Below, in pieces: positions 51,484 to 60,729 of a DNA stretch of 64,000 nt (positions are counted from its first letter, which is position 1; each line of letters opens with the position of its first letter). Both the position numbers and the translations under genes were made by a program. The stretch lies in assembly GCF_021023135.1 (NCBI RefSeq), contig NZ_PGFV01000003.1, forward strand, positions 124,001-188,000, in the 5' to 3' direction. Under the pieces are notes generated by a model, which searched no databases, had not been told where the DNA came from, and saw only the letters and a program-made list of their open reading frames with translations. The stretch comes from Brevibacterium sp. CCUG 69071. GTDB taxonomy: Bacteria > Actinomycetota > Actinomycetes > Actinomycetales > Brevibacteriaceae.

Positions 51484-53303
51484 CGTCCCGCCGCATAGCC
51501 TTGGGCACCGCGCGGATTCGCCCCCGCGGTGAGCTTCCCTGTCGCCGGATCCCTCGTCACGCACGACAGGCGCCCGAGCTCCCAGTCCCCAGCCTTCGTC
51601 ACGGCGTGGCCGCGGTTGATAAGTCCGTTGATGACATCCTCGCCGAGGCGATCCTCGACGACCGCTCCTCCCGGAACCCAGGTGCGGGGCCAGAAAGAAC
51701 CCGCCAGTGCTGTGGTGTGCAGGGCCGGGGCATCAATGGCCTGCTGAGGCGCGTATCCGCCGACGAGCATGCGCAGGACCATCAGCAGCTGCCACTGTTC
51801 CTGCTGGTCCCCGCCCGGCGAGCCGAGTGCGATGACGGGCTGGCCGTCCTTCGAGATCAGAGTCGGAGTCAGAGTGGTGCGAGGCCGTTTGCCCGGAATC
51901 AGTGCCGAGGGTGATGTCTTGTCCAGCCACACCATCTGCAGGCGGGTGCCGAGGCAGAACCCGAGCTCCGGGATCGTCGGCGAGGACTGCAGCCACCCGC
52001 CCGAGGGGGTGGCGGAGATGATGTTGCCCCACCGGTCGACGACGTCGATGTGGCAGGTGTCGCCGTTGTTGACTCCGTTCTTCTGCACCGTCGGCTCACC
52101 GATTCCGGCTTTGATGAGCGCCTCCCTGTCCGCGCCTTCCGGCACGAGAGGCGGGGTGAAGGCCGGTGCCGCGCCCTCCCGTGTGGCACCCGGCCGGAAC
52201 TCGTGTGAGGCTTCCTCGGTGATGAGGAGACGCCGGCTCGCCGCGTACTTCTCGCTGAGCAGCCACTCGAGGTCGACCTCGCTGTCGCCGTAGTAGGTGT
52301 CGCGATCGGCCATCGCCAGCTTGAGCGCCTCGAGGATGGTGTGGGCACCGATCTCGGTCGACGGGTCGAGACGATCGTCGTCGAAGCCTTCGAGGATCTT
52401 CAGCGTCTGCAGCAGGACCGGACCCTGACCCCAGGCTCCGATCTTCGCGATTTGGAATCCGCGGAAGTCCACGGTCACCGGAGTCTCGAATCCGGCGTCG
52501 AAGCCCGCCATGTCCTCGACCGTGATCACCCCGGCGTGATCGCCTCCGGTCGAATGCCGGTGCGGGGTGGCGACGAACCCTGCGATCGCCTCGGCGACGA
52601 ATCCTGACTTCCATTCCCGGCGTGCCGCCTGGATCCGAGCCGCCCGTCCCTCGGGACCTGTGCCGTCATCCGCTTTCTCACCTGCGGCGATCAGTCGTCT
52701 GAGCACCTCGGCGTAGGGGCGGTTGTAGACGAGTTCGCCGACTTTCGGGATCCGTCCGTCCGGCATCCACTGCGCCGCCGAGGTGGTCCAATGGTCGGTG
52801 AATAGCTCCTGGACGCGTTCGATGGTGCCGATGACACGAGCGAGAACCGGGTGGCCGTGTTCCGCATAGTCGATCGCGAACTCGAGAACGTCTGTGAGCT
52901 CCCAGGTGCCATGGTGTTCGAGGAGGTTGAGCCAGGAGTCGACGGCGCCCGGGACCGTGGCGGCGAGCGCTCCGGCTCCGGGGACCATGTCGAGACCTTC
53001 GCTGCGGTAGTGCTCGATCGTCGCGGCTGCCGGTGCCGGGCCCTGTCCCATCATGATCTGCGGGTGGGCGGGATCCTCGGCGGTGGCGAAGACCCCGGTC
53101 ATGTCACCTCCCGGGCCGTTGAGGTGCGGCTCGACGACGTGGAGCAGGAACGCTCCGGACACGGCGGCGTCGAAGGCGTTGCCCCCACGTTCGAGCACCG
53201 CTTGGGCGGCTGCGGTGGCGAGCCAGTGGGTGGACGCGGCCATGCCGAAGTGTCCCTCCAGGGTGGGACGAGTGGTGAGGGTCGCGGGTGCGGTGAATGA
53301 CAA
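51480..53303 (-). CDS. ggt: gamma-glutamyltranspeptidase-family enzyme
   Basis: The 607-residue Ntn-hydrolase precursor has HFGMAASTHWLATAAAQAVLERGGNAFDAAVSGAFLLHVVEPHLNGPGGDM at its start and the autocleavage site NNGDTCHIDVVD, where T416 would become the catalytic N-terminal threonine of the small subunit; SPGGDQQEQW corresponds to the oxyanion region. No signal peptide is visible, so it may act inside the cell on imported peptides. It sits inside the peptide ABC operon between permease and ATPase genes, which points to gamma-glutamyl peptides as the transported substrate. Confidence 0.9.
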   Translation of the reverse strand: MSFTAPATLTTRPTLEGHFGMAASTHWLATAAAQAVLERGGNAFDAAVSGAFLLHVVEPHLNGPGGDMTGVFATAEDPAHPQIMMGQGPAPAAATIEHYRSEGLDMVPGAGALAATVPGAVDSWLNLLEHHGTWELTDVLEFAIDYAEHGHPVLARVIGTIERVQELFTDHWTTSAAQWMPDGRIPKVGELVYNRPYAEVLRRLIAAGEKADDGTGPEGRAARIQAARREWKSGFVAEAIAGFVATPHRHSTGGDHAGVITVEDMAGFDAGFETPVTVDFRGFQIAKIGAWGQGPVLLQTLKILEGFDDDRLDPSTEIGAHTILEALKLAMADRDTYYGDSEVDLEWLLSEKYAASRRLLITEEASHEFRPGATREGAAPAFTPPLVPEGADREALIKAGIGEPTVQKNGVNNGDTCHIDVVDRWGNIISATPSGGWLQSSPTIPELGFCLGTRLQMVWLDKTSPSALIPGKRPRTTLTPTLISKDGQPVIALGSPGGDQQEQWQLLMVLRMLVGGYAPQQAIDAPALHTTALAGSFWPRTWVPGGAVVEDRLGEDVINGLINRGHAVTKAGDWELGRLSCVTRDPATGKLTAGANPRGAQGYAAGR

Positions 53304-53305
53304 GG

Positions 53306-54220
53306 TCAGTGTCCTTTCTTCGAATTGGGGTCGAGGGCGTCGCGCAGGGCATCACCGAAGAGGTTGAATGCCAAACAGATGAAGAGGATCGCCAGGCCTG
53401 GGAACAGTGCGGTCGACGGTGCACGAAAAATGTACTGCTGTGCGTCGGAGAGCATGATGCCCAGGCTGGGCGAGGGCGGCTGGATGCCGAGCCCGAGGAA
53501 CGAGAGCATCGATTCCCCGATGACCGCGGTCGGGATGATGACGGTAGCCTGGACGATGATCGCCGAGGCGGCATTGGGCAGGATGTGCATGCCGAGGATT
53601 CGCGCCTTGGAGGCATCGGTGGCGATGGCCGCGTTGACGAAATCCGCCGACTTCAGGCGCATCGTCTCACCTCTGACCACTCGGATCATCGTGGGTACCT
53701 GGGAGATTCCCAGAGCGATTGCGGCATTGCTCAGACTCGGCCCGGAGATGGCCGCCAGTCCGACAGCGATGATGAGGAACGGGAACGCCAGAGTGACATC
53801 CGTGAGTCGGGAGATGATCGAATCGAGTCCCCGGAAGTAGCCGGCGAGGAGACCCAGCGGGGTTCCGACGACCACTGCCAGTGCCACCGCCAGGAGACCC
53901 ACCTGCAGGGAGGCGCGGACCCCGAAGGCCAGGCGGGAGAGGATGTCACGGCCCAGATCGTCGGTGCCGAAGACGTAGCCGATCGTGCCGGGCACTTGGA
54001 AAGGCACCTCGAAGTTCGTCTGGGCGAATCCGTAGGGGGCGATGAGCGGTGCGAACACTCCGATGACGAGGACGATGGCGACCATGATCGAACCGATGAG
54101 TCCCAGCGGAGTGGACAGGATCGAGCGCAGCAGCCACCACGTGCGATTGTTCGAAGCCTGGAATTCGGGATCGAGTCCCTGCGTGTTCTTGTCGGTGTTG
54201 GTCACGATGGGTGTGGTCAT
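53306..54220 (-). CDS. oligopeptide ABC transporter permease, DppC type
   Basis: The 304-residue membrane protein has an N-terminal helix (LGLIGSIMVAIVLVIGVFAPLIAPYG), GTDDLGRDILSRLAFGVRASLQVG and the EAA-like loop DASKARILGMHILPNAASAIIVQ, as in DppC/OppC. Start overlaps the dppB-type stop (ATGA) and the transpeptidase gene begins 2 nt after its stop. Confidence 0.92.
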   Translation of the reverse strand: MTTPIVTNTDKNTQGLDPEFQASNNRTWWLLRSILSTPLGLIGSIMVAIVLVIGVFAPLIAPYGFAQTNFEVPFQVPGTIGYVFGTDDLGRDILSRLAFGVRASLQVGLLAVALAVVVGTPLGLLAGYFRGLDSIISRLTDVTLAFPFLIIAVGLAAISGPSLSNAAIALGISQVPTMIRVVRGETMRLKSADFVNAAIATDASKARILGMHILPNAASAIIVQATVIIPTAVIGESMLSFLGLGIQPPSPSLGIMLSDAQQYIFRAPSTALFPGLAILFICLAFNLFGDALRDALDPNSKKGH

Positions 54221-55173
54221 GAGGCATCCTCGCTCACGCGGATCTGTGGGTTGATGACCGAATAGAGGATGTCGACGGCCAGGTTGATGAGAATGTAGGA
54301 GGCGGTGATGACGAGGACCACGGCTTGAATCACCGGGTAGTCGCGGGAGAAGACAGCGTCGAGCGTGAGTTTGCCGAGGCCGGGGAGGGCGAAGATCCGT
54401 TCGGTGACCACGGCTCCGGAGATCAGACCGCCCAACTGCAGCCCGACGATCGTGACGAGGACGATGAGCGAGTTGCGCAGTCCGTAGCGGAAGAGCACTC
54501 GCGGTCGGGACAGGCCCTTCGCCCGGGCCATGCGCACATAGTCGGTGCCCATGCTCTCGATCATCGAAGCTCGGGTCTGACGTGTGATGACTGCGGCGAG
54601 ACTCGTACCGAGGATGACCGCAGGCAGCGTGAGGTAGTAGATGCCGCGGATCGGGTCGGAGAGAACGTCGACGTAGCCCGAGGCTGGGAACCACCCGAGA
54701 CCGACGGCGAGGCCCAGGATAGCGAGGAGACCGAGCCAGAAGTTCGGCACCGACAGTCCGAGCAGCGCGACGAAGTTGCTGCCGAACTCCGGCCAACGGC
54801 CGCGGAAGCGTTCGGCCACCATGCCCAGGGCGATGCCGACGACGACCGCAACGACGATCGCATAGAGAGACAGCCACAAGGTGACCGGCAAGGTGGTGGC
54901 GATCATCTCTGTCACCGCGAGTCCGGTGCGAGTCGATTCCCCGAGGTCACCGGTGAGGATGGAGCCGAGGAACTTGAAGAACTGGACGAGCAGCGGCTGG
55001 TCGAGGCCGAGGTCGGCGCGAATCGCATCGAGCCTTTCGGGCGTTGCCTCCTCGCCGGCCATGGCCAACGCCGGATCACCCGGCAAGAGGCGGACACCGA
55101 AGAAGATGACGATTCCGGAGAGCACGAAAGTGATGATCGCGTGGAAGATCTTTGTGAGCACGAACCGAGTCAT
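54217..55173 (-). CDS. oligopeptide ABC transporter permease, DppB type
   Basis: The 318-residue protein has the DppB start (FHAIITFVLSGIVIFFGVRLLPGDPA), five further helices and the EAA loop TDYVRMARAKGLSRPRVLFRYGLRNSL. It forms the channel with the DppC-type partner. Start overlaps the binding-protein stop (ATGA). Confidence 0.92.
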   Translation of the reverse strand: MTRFVLTKIFHAIITFVLSGIVIFFGVRLLPGDPALAMAGEEATPERLDAIRADLGLDQPLLVQFFKFLGSILTGDLGESTRTGLAVTEMIATTLPVTLWLSLYAIVVAVVVGIALGMVAERFRGRWPEFGSNFVALLGLSVPNFWLGLLAILGLAVGLGWFPASGYVDVLSDPIRGIYYLTLPAVILGTSLAAVITRQTRASMIESMGTDYVRMARAKGLSRPRVLFRYGLRNSLIVLVTIVGLQLGGLISGAVVTERIFALPGLGKLTLDAVFSRDYPVIQAVVLVITASYILINLAVDILYSVINPQIRVSEDAS

Positions 55174-56780
55174 CGCTGACCCTCCTTCAGGAACCCTGCT
55201 TCGGAGAGATGGACGACTCCGTCGGAGTAGACGTCGATTCCTGCGACGTCCTCGGTGTAGGCGGTGAGGTTCTTCTGCCGATAGAGGTAGATGATCGAGT
55301 TGATTTCGCCGATCCTCTGTGAGGCCTTGCCGTAGAGCTCGGCTCGATCGCTCTCATCGGTGGACTCACTCGCTTTGGTCAGCAGATCGCTGAGTTCGTC
55401 ATCGTCGACTCCGGTGACGTTGTTGCCGGCCCCCGGGTAGTGGAAGGTGTAGAGGTTGCCGTGCGGGTCGACGCGTCCGGACCATCCCAGCTGGAGCAGT
55501 TCGTAGTCGCCGCGGTCTTGGGCGTCGAGGAGAGCCGTGTACTCCATCGGCTGGACCGAGATGTCGAATCCTGCCTCCTTGGTCGCCGCTTGGACCGCCT
55601 GAGCGAACCGAAGAGTGTCCTGTGTGTTCGACACCTTCATGTTCACCTTCAGCGGCAGCTCTATTCCCGCATCTTCGAGGAGCTGCTTGGCACCTTCGGG
55701 ATCGTAGTCCACGCAGTCGTTGCTGGCATCGGTGGCGAAGGGACTGTCGGGAGCGATTCCCGAACAGGCAGGAGAGAACCAGCCGTTGAAAACTGTATTG
55801 ACCAATGCCGTGCGGTCGATGGCCATGGACAGCGCCTTGCGCACCTTCGGATCCTGCCCCAATGGGGATTCGTAGTTCTCCGGATTGTCTCCGAAGCCCA
55901 TGTTGACGGTCAGTCCCTGATAACCCAGGGAGTTCGACTGCAGGAGTCCGATTCCGGTCTCCTCGTCGAGAGCGTCGATGTCCTGAGGTGAGATCGTGTC
56001 CGCGACCTGCACATCACCGGAGCGGATATTGGCTGCACGGATATTCGCATCCGTCATGATCTGATAGGTGATCGAGTCGAGATGGACCTTGTCCGCATCA
56101 TAGTAGTTGGGGTCCTTGACGACTTTGATCGACGTCTGGGCGATGCGCTTCTCGAACTTGAAGGGACCCACGCAGACCGGATTGTCTCCGAAGTCGTCTC
56201 CCTCCTCGTCGAGCGCCTTCGGGGACATGATCATGCCTGCCCGGTCCGCCAGTGCCGCGGTGAACGGGGCGAATGGCTGGTCGAAGGTGACCTCGAGAGT
56301 CTCATCGTCGATTGCCGTCACCGAGTTGATCGGCCCGAGTTCGGCGGCACGCGAGGACTCCTCCAGGTTCAACCCCCGTTCGATGGTCGTCTTGACCGCC
56401 TCGGCGTCGAAGTCAGTGCCGTCGGCGAACTTCACACCGTCTCGGACGGGAATTCGCACGGTCTTCCCGTCGTCCGAGATCTCCGGAAGTTTCGTCGCAA
56501 GCATCGGTGTGATCTCACCGTTATCGTCGATGTCGTAGAGCTTCTGGCACATCGTCTGCATGACGTAGCGGGTGTAGAGCGATGACGAGGTCGTCGGGTC
56601 GAGTCGGTCGGGTTCGGAGGAGAGGGCCATGACCAGATTCCCACCGTCTTCGAACGCCGAGGGGTCTGCCTCGACCGATTTCACGTCGGGGCGATCCGGG
56701 GGCTCTGCCAAGGTCTGCACCGGTACGCACCCGGCGAGGAGTGCGACGCTGGTGAGTACCGCAAGTATCCGTCTCTTCAC
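55170..56780 (-). CDS. peptide-binding lipoprotein of an ABC transporter (SBP family 5)
   Basis: The precursor has a short signal (KRRILAVLTSVALLAGC) with the lipobox cysteine, then the SBP_bac_5 pattern: GNLVMALSSEPDRLDPTTSSSLYTRYVMQTMCQKLYD, TVRIPVRDGVKFADGTDFDAEAVKTTIER and DPKVRKALSMAIDRTALVNTVFNG. I prefer the GTG complementary to 56778-56780, which has GGGAG 5 nt upstream and gives a standard signal length; an ATG at 56804 opens the frame earlier without a good site. It captures peptides for the DppBC-DF transporter. Confidence 0.9.
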   Translation of the reverse strand: MKRRILAVLTSVALLAGCVPVQTLAEPPDRPDVKSVEADPSAFEDGGNLVMALSSEPDRLDPTTSSSLYTRYVMQTMCQKLYDIDDNGEITPMLATKLPEISDDGKTVRIPVRDGVKFADGTDFDAEAVKTTIERGLNLEESSRAAELGPINSVTAIDDETLEVTFDQPFAPFTAALADRAGMIMSPKALDEEGDDFGDNPVCVGPFKFEKRIAQTSIKVVKDPNYYDADKVHLDSITYQIMTDANIRAANIRSGDVQVADTISPQDIDALDEETGIGLLQSNSLGYQGLTVNMGFGDNPENYESPLGQDPKVRKALSMAIDRTALVNTVFNGWFSPACSGIAPDSPFATDASNDCVDYDPEGAKQLLEDAGIELPLKVNMKVSNTQDTLRFAQAVQAATKEAGFDISVQPMEYTALLDAQDRGDYELLQLGWSGRVDPHGNLYTFHYPGAGNNVTGVDDDELSDLLTKASESTDESDRAELYGKASQRIGEINSIIYLYRQKNLTAYTEDVAGIDVYSDGVVHLSEAGFLKEGQR

Positions 56781-56841
56781 ACGAACTCCCGTTTCGCCGT
56801 TCATCTCAGAATCCGACGCACATTCCGCACCAGATCGTTAT

Positions 56842-56881
56842 TTGCATACAATTTAGTCCTTGCTTAACGTTTTGTATACAA
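56842..56881. promoter_or_regulatory. paired GntR-type operators before the peptide operon
   Basis: TTGCATACAA (56842-56851) and TTGTATACAA (56872-56881) are 30 bp apart, three helical turns. The second is a perfect palindrome. This matches the GTNNAC/GTATAC cores known for GntR-family operators, and the operon ends with a GntR gene. Confidence 0.7.
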
Positions 56882-57037
56882 CTTCTGAGAATTTCTTGAA
56901 CACTGGGACCCTGCGGAGAGGCGACCTCGCCGCACTCTCGATTGAGTGACCGACTGCCGGGACGCAGGACCGACCAACATCGGGCTGCTCACCAGCCACA
57001 CGCACGGGCACCGAACCACCCCCAGGAAGGGACTGCC

Positions 57038-57736
57038 ATGACACGACGACTCGACCTCGCCATGCTGTTGGTGCTGACGTTCTCCACAGGAATGGTCGAC
57101 GCCATCGGCTACCTCGGCTTCGACAAGGTCTTCACCGGCAATATGACCGGCAACGTGGTCATCCTCGGCATGGGTCTGGCCGGCGCCGAGGGGGTGCCCG
57201 TCCTCCGTCCGGCGCTGGCGCTGGTCTTCTTCATGCTCGGGGCGGCGCTGTCGGGTCGGATTCTCGGCGGCATCGGCGAGGGCTGGCATCGGCGCACCAC
57301 GGTGATCTTCTCGATCGTGGCCGCGGGATGTGCCGCGCTCTCGGTCTATGTCGCCCTTGTGCCCGACCCCGAAGTCGGCCTCACCGGGACGGTCTTCACC
57401 TCGGCGCTCTCGGCGCTGATGGGCGCCCAGGCCGCGGCTGCCAGGAAGATGAAGATCGCCGACGTCACCACCGTGGTCGTGACCTCGACGATCGTTGGCC
57501 TGGCTTCAGATTCGCGGCTGGCCGGCGGTGACAGCGTCCGCTGGATCCGCCGCGCCCTCGCCGTCGTCCTCATCCTCATCGGCGCCCTGGCCGGTGGTGC
57601 GACTCTCCTGATCAATCAGTGGATCGGCATCTCCATGGTGGCCGTGGCGATCGCCATCGTCACGATCATCGGCCACCGCGGAGCGAAGAAGCGGACCCTC
57701 GCCGAGGCGGCCGAGTCGGAAGCCTCGAACGCCTGA
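57038..57736 (+). CDS. YoaK/DUF1275-family membrane protein
   Basis: The 232-residue protein has six predicted helices. The opening AMLLVLTFSTGMVDAIGYLGFDKVFTGNMTGNVVILGMGL is diagnostic of DUF1275, whose function is not settled. AGGAAGG precedes the ATG. It is transcribed away from the peptide operon and stands alone. Confidence 0.88.
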   Translation: MTRRLDLAMLLVLTFSTGMVDAIGYLGFDKVFTGNMTGNVVILGMGLAGAEGVPVLRPALALVFFMLGAALSGRILGGIGEGWHRRTTVIFSIVAAGCAALSVYVALVPDPEVGLTGTVFTSALSALMGAQAAAARKMKIADVTTVVVTSTIVGLASDSRLAGGDSVRWIRRALAVVLILIGALAGGATLLINQWIGISMVAVAIAIVTIIGHRGAKKRTLAEAAESEASNA

Positions 57737-57760
57737 GCCCCAGCGTCGACGGCTTCAGGC
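57731..57760. terminator. weak terminator hairpin
   Basis: GCCTGAGCC (57731-57739) pairs with GGC-T-TCAGGC (57751-57760) and includes the stop codon of the YoaK-like gene. It lies between convergent genes. Confidence 0.4.
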
Positions 57761-57795
57761 ACAGCCTCGATCACCTGATCTGCTCGCCCGGCATC

Positions 57796-59088
57796 TCACC
57801 GGACGCCGAGCTTCTTCCACACCACGAGAATCGCCGACACGCTCAGTGCCCCGGCAAGCAGCACCCAGTAAGCCGGTGCCTTCGCATCGCCGGTGATGCC
57901 GATCAGCCATGCCGCGACGAGAGGCGTGAGGCCGCCGAAGATCGCAACCCCGACGTTGTAGCCCAGCGACAGTCCTGTTCCGCGCACCTCGGTGGGGAAG
58001 ATGTCTCCCATCACGCTGGCCAGCGGACCGTAGTAGGCGGCCTTGAGGATGGAGAAGATCGCGACGACCACGATGAGCACGGACAGCGCATTGACCGCGA
58101 CCACCCAGGTGAAGAGCACCCAGGTCAGTCCCATGACGGCGACCGCCGCCGGGATCATGAACGTCAGCCTGCCGACCTTGTCGCAGAAGTAGCCCGCAAT
58201 CGGGGTGAAGAGAAGCAGCACGCCTCCGGAGACGAGCGTCGCCCAGAACCCCGCTGAGCTCGTCATACCCAGGTTGTCCACGGCGTAGGTCGGGACGTAG
58301 GTGATGAAGTAGTTGAGGCAGGTCGAGACCGCGATTGCTCCGATGGCCAGGACCACAGCGAGCTTGTGATGACGAAGGATGCCGCCGATGGCAGCGGTCT
58401 CCTTCGGTTTCTCGGCCTGCACCGCAGTGAATTCGGGAGACTCGGGAACATGTCGCCGGATGTAAAGACCGACCGGACCGACGAGCAGCCCGACGATGAA
58501 CGGCAGGCGGAATCCCCAGGTTTCGAGCTGTTCCTGGCTGAGATTCGTCGTCAGCGCGACTCCGATGACCGAGGCGAGGATCGTCGACATCGCCTGCGAG
58601 GTGAACTGCCAGCTGGCTGCGAAACCGCGCCTCTCGGGCAGGTGCTCGACCATGAGCGAGGTCGCTGAGCCGAACTCACCTCCGGCGGCGAATCCCTGAA
58701 TGAGCCGAGCGAGAAGGATGAGCAGCGGTGCGGCCAGGCCGATGACATGGGCCGGGGGCATGAGCACGATCATCAGTGTGCCGAGGAACATCAGCCAGAT
58801 CGTCAGGGTCAATGCCGGTTTGCGACCGCTCCGGTCGGCGAAGCTGCCGAGGACGATCGCCCCGACCGGACGGATGAAGAACGAGAGGGCGAAGGTGCCC
58901 AGCGCGAGCATCACCGAGACCGCGTGGCTCTCGGAGGGAAAGAACGCCACGGAGATGTAGACGGAGAAGTAGGCGTAGACCGAGATGTCATACCATTCGA
59001 AGGCATTGCCCACCGAGGCGGCGGTGATGACCTTCCAGGACTTCACCGGAGCACCTGTCGTCGTCCGATCGTGAACGGTGTCAGTCAC
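57796..59088 (-). CDS. MFS carrier, metabolite:H+ symporter (MHS) type
   Basis: The 430-residue protein has the MHS start (AASVGNAFEWYDISVYAYFSVYISVAFFPS), RPVGAIVLGSFADRSGRKPALTLTIWLM (loop 2-3 motif), and RLIQGFAAGGEFGSATSLMVEHLPERRGFAASWQ. Such carriers take up organic acids, betaines or osmolytes with protons. The start overlaps the M20 peptidase stop (ATGA), so it may import the substrate or export the product of that enzyme. Confidence 0.9.
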   Translation of the reverse strand: MTDTVHDRTTTGAPVKSWKVITAASVGNAFEWYDISVYAYFSVYISVAFFPSESHAVSVMLALGTFALSFFIRPVGAIVLGSFADRSGRKPALTLTIWLMFLGTLMIVLMPPAHVIGLAAPLLILLARLIQGFAAGGEFGSATSLMVEHLPERRGFAASWQFTSQAMSTILASVIGVALTTNLSQEQLETWGFRLPFIVGLLVGPVGLYIRRHVPESPEFTAVQAEKPKETAAIGGILRHHKLAVVLAIGAIAVSTCLNYFITYVPTYAVDNLGMTSSAGFWATLVSGGVLLLFTPIAGYFCDKVGRLTFMIPAAVAVMGLTWVLFTWVVAVNALSVLIVVVAIFSILKAAYYGPLASVMGDIFPTEVRGTGLSLGYNVGVAIFGGLTPLVAAWLIGITGDAKAPAYWVLLAGALSVSAILVVWKKLGVR

Positions 59089-60602
59089 TGTGCACCCCCT
59101 AGGGCCGAGGAGGCCTCCTTCGAGGTGAACCAGTCATCCGGATTCTCCCGCATGTCCCAGAACATTCCGGTCATGATCTGGGCACCCTGCTCGAGGATCG
59201 AGGACAGCGCATGCTCGTTCGGAGCATGCTGATTGCAGCCCGGGTACGAGTGCGGCACCCACACGGTCGGCAGGCCGAGCACCTCGGCGAAGACGTCGTT
59301 GGGGATCGTCCCGCCGAGGTTCGGTTCGATGGCCGCCTCGACTCCGGTCGTCGCCCTGATCGATTCGGCCGCCGCGGCCACGACCCGAGAACCGGGGTCG
59401 AGCCGGGTGGCGGGCATGCAGTGCTCGAACTCGACGTCGACCCCGCGGATGCCCTGTTCCTCGAGGTAGGACCTGACCCGGCTCTCGAAGTCGCTGACAT
59501 CGGTGCCCACGACGAAACGCAGCTGCAGGGTCGCCGAGGCGGTTCCCGGGATCGCATTGACCACTTGTGCGGGGGTGCCGGCGTCGAGGGCGAGTACCTC
59601 GATGACGTTGAAGGCGAAGACGCGCTCGGCCGGGCTCAGTCCGGGCTCGCCCCAGTCGGGGTCGACTTCCGGAGCTCCGGCTTCGGCGACCTCGGGGAGT
59701 TTCGCGACAGCCTCGAGCACCGAGGCGGGTGGGTCGGTGGGGCGCAGCGCCGGGATTCGGATGACCCCGTTGCCGTCGACCAGCGTGTTGATCGCCGCGG
59801 CGATGACGGTCGCCGGGTTGCGCAGCTTGCCGCCCCAATTCCCCGAGTGGTGATCACCGTCGCGTTCGTGGGCGAGCAGGCGGAAGTTGAGGGCACCGCG
59901 GGAACCGAGGAAGAGGGTGGGGAGGTCGGCGGCCAGACGTGGGCCGTCGGAGGCGAGGAAGAGATCGGCTGCGAGCTCGTCGGCGTGTGCGGCGGCGAAG
60001 GACCTCAGCCCCTTCGAACCCGCCTCTTCGGCGGTCTCCATCAGCACCGTCACGTTGTATCCGAGTCTCGCGGCAGCCGGTGAGCCATCGTCGATGCGCT
60101 CGAGCACCGTGCGCAGTGCCACGGTGTTGACCGTGTGCTGGCCCTTGTTGTCCGCGCTGCCTCGCCCGTACAGCCGGTCGCCGTCTCGTGTGAGCACCCA
60201 TGGGTCGAGGCCTTCCGCCCATTGGTCGTCGTGGGCGAACTGCACATCCCCGTGGCCGTAGAGCAGGACGGTCGGCAGATCCGGGCCTTCGGTGCGAGTG
60301 GAGATGAGCAGAGGATGCTCATCGGATTCGGGGTTGTCATAGATCGTCGACTCGAATCCGAGTTCGGCGAGCTCCGGGACGATCTCCTCGCTGAGATACG
60401 CCTCGGCGGACTCTCCTCCGCCCGCTGCCTGACTCTCGGTGCGCCGGGCGACTCGGCGAGCGAGCCGATCGAAGAAGTGATCGCTGTGCACGAACTCTGC
60501 TGCAACCTCGGTGAGTTCGCCGCGGGTGACTTCGCGACCGACTCCTGTGCCTTCTGCCGCTTCCTCGCGGCCGGTGATATCTCTGGTCATGCGTGCCAGC
60601 AT
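59085..60602 (-). CDS. M20-family metallopeptidase
   Basis: The protein (about 505 residues) has the zinc-site blocks TVLLYGHGDVQ (His and Asp), LYGRGSADNKGQ (bridging Asp), LMETAEEAGSKGL (catalytic and ligand Glu), ASDGPR, and a C-terminal YPGCNQHAPNEH with the last His ligand. It is of the dipeptidase/acylase type. The ATG at 60602 or the one four codons later (60590) is the start; neither has a strong ribosome site. It is divergent from a LysR gene, its likely regulator. Confidence 0.88.
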   Translation of the reverse strand: MLARMTRDITGREEAAEGTGVGREVTRGELTEVAAEFVHSDHFFDRLARRVARRTESQAAGGGESAEAYLSEEIVPELAELGFESTIYDNPESDEHPLLISTRTEGPDLPTVLLYGHGDVQFAHDDQWAEGLDPWVLTRDGDRLYGRGSADNKGQHTVNTVALRTVLERIDDGSPAAARLGYNVTVLMETAEEAGSKGLRSFAAAHADELAADLFLASDGPRLAADLPTLFLGSRGALNFRLLAHERDGDHHSGNWGGKLRNPATVIAAAINTLVDGNGVIRIPALRPTDPPASVLEAVAKLPEVAEAGAPEVDPDWGEPGLSPAERVFAFNVIEVLALDAGTPAQVVNAIPGTASATLQLRFVVGTDVSDFESRVRSYLEEQGIRGVDVEFEHCMPATRLDPGSRVVAAAAESIRATTGVEAAIEPNLGGTIPNDVFAEVLGLPTVWVPHSYPGCNQHAPNEHALSSILEQGAQIMTGMFWDMRENPDDWFTSKEASSALGGAQ

Positions 60603-60729
60603 CCCGGAATCCGCGGGCACCGAACAGCTGAATCCGTCCACCACCGGGTGCGGATCCTGCACCGAGGTGGTGCATTCGGCGCACCACCCACTTAGCCTGG
60701 GATGACACCGACAGAAGAGGACCAACACA

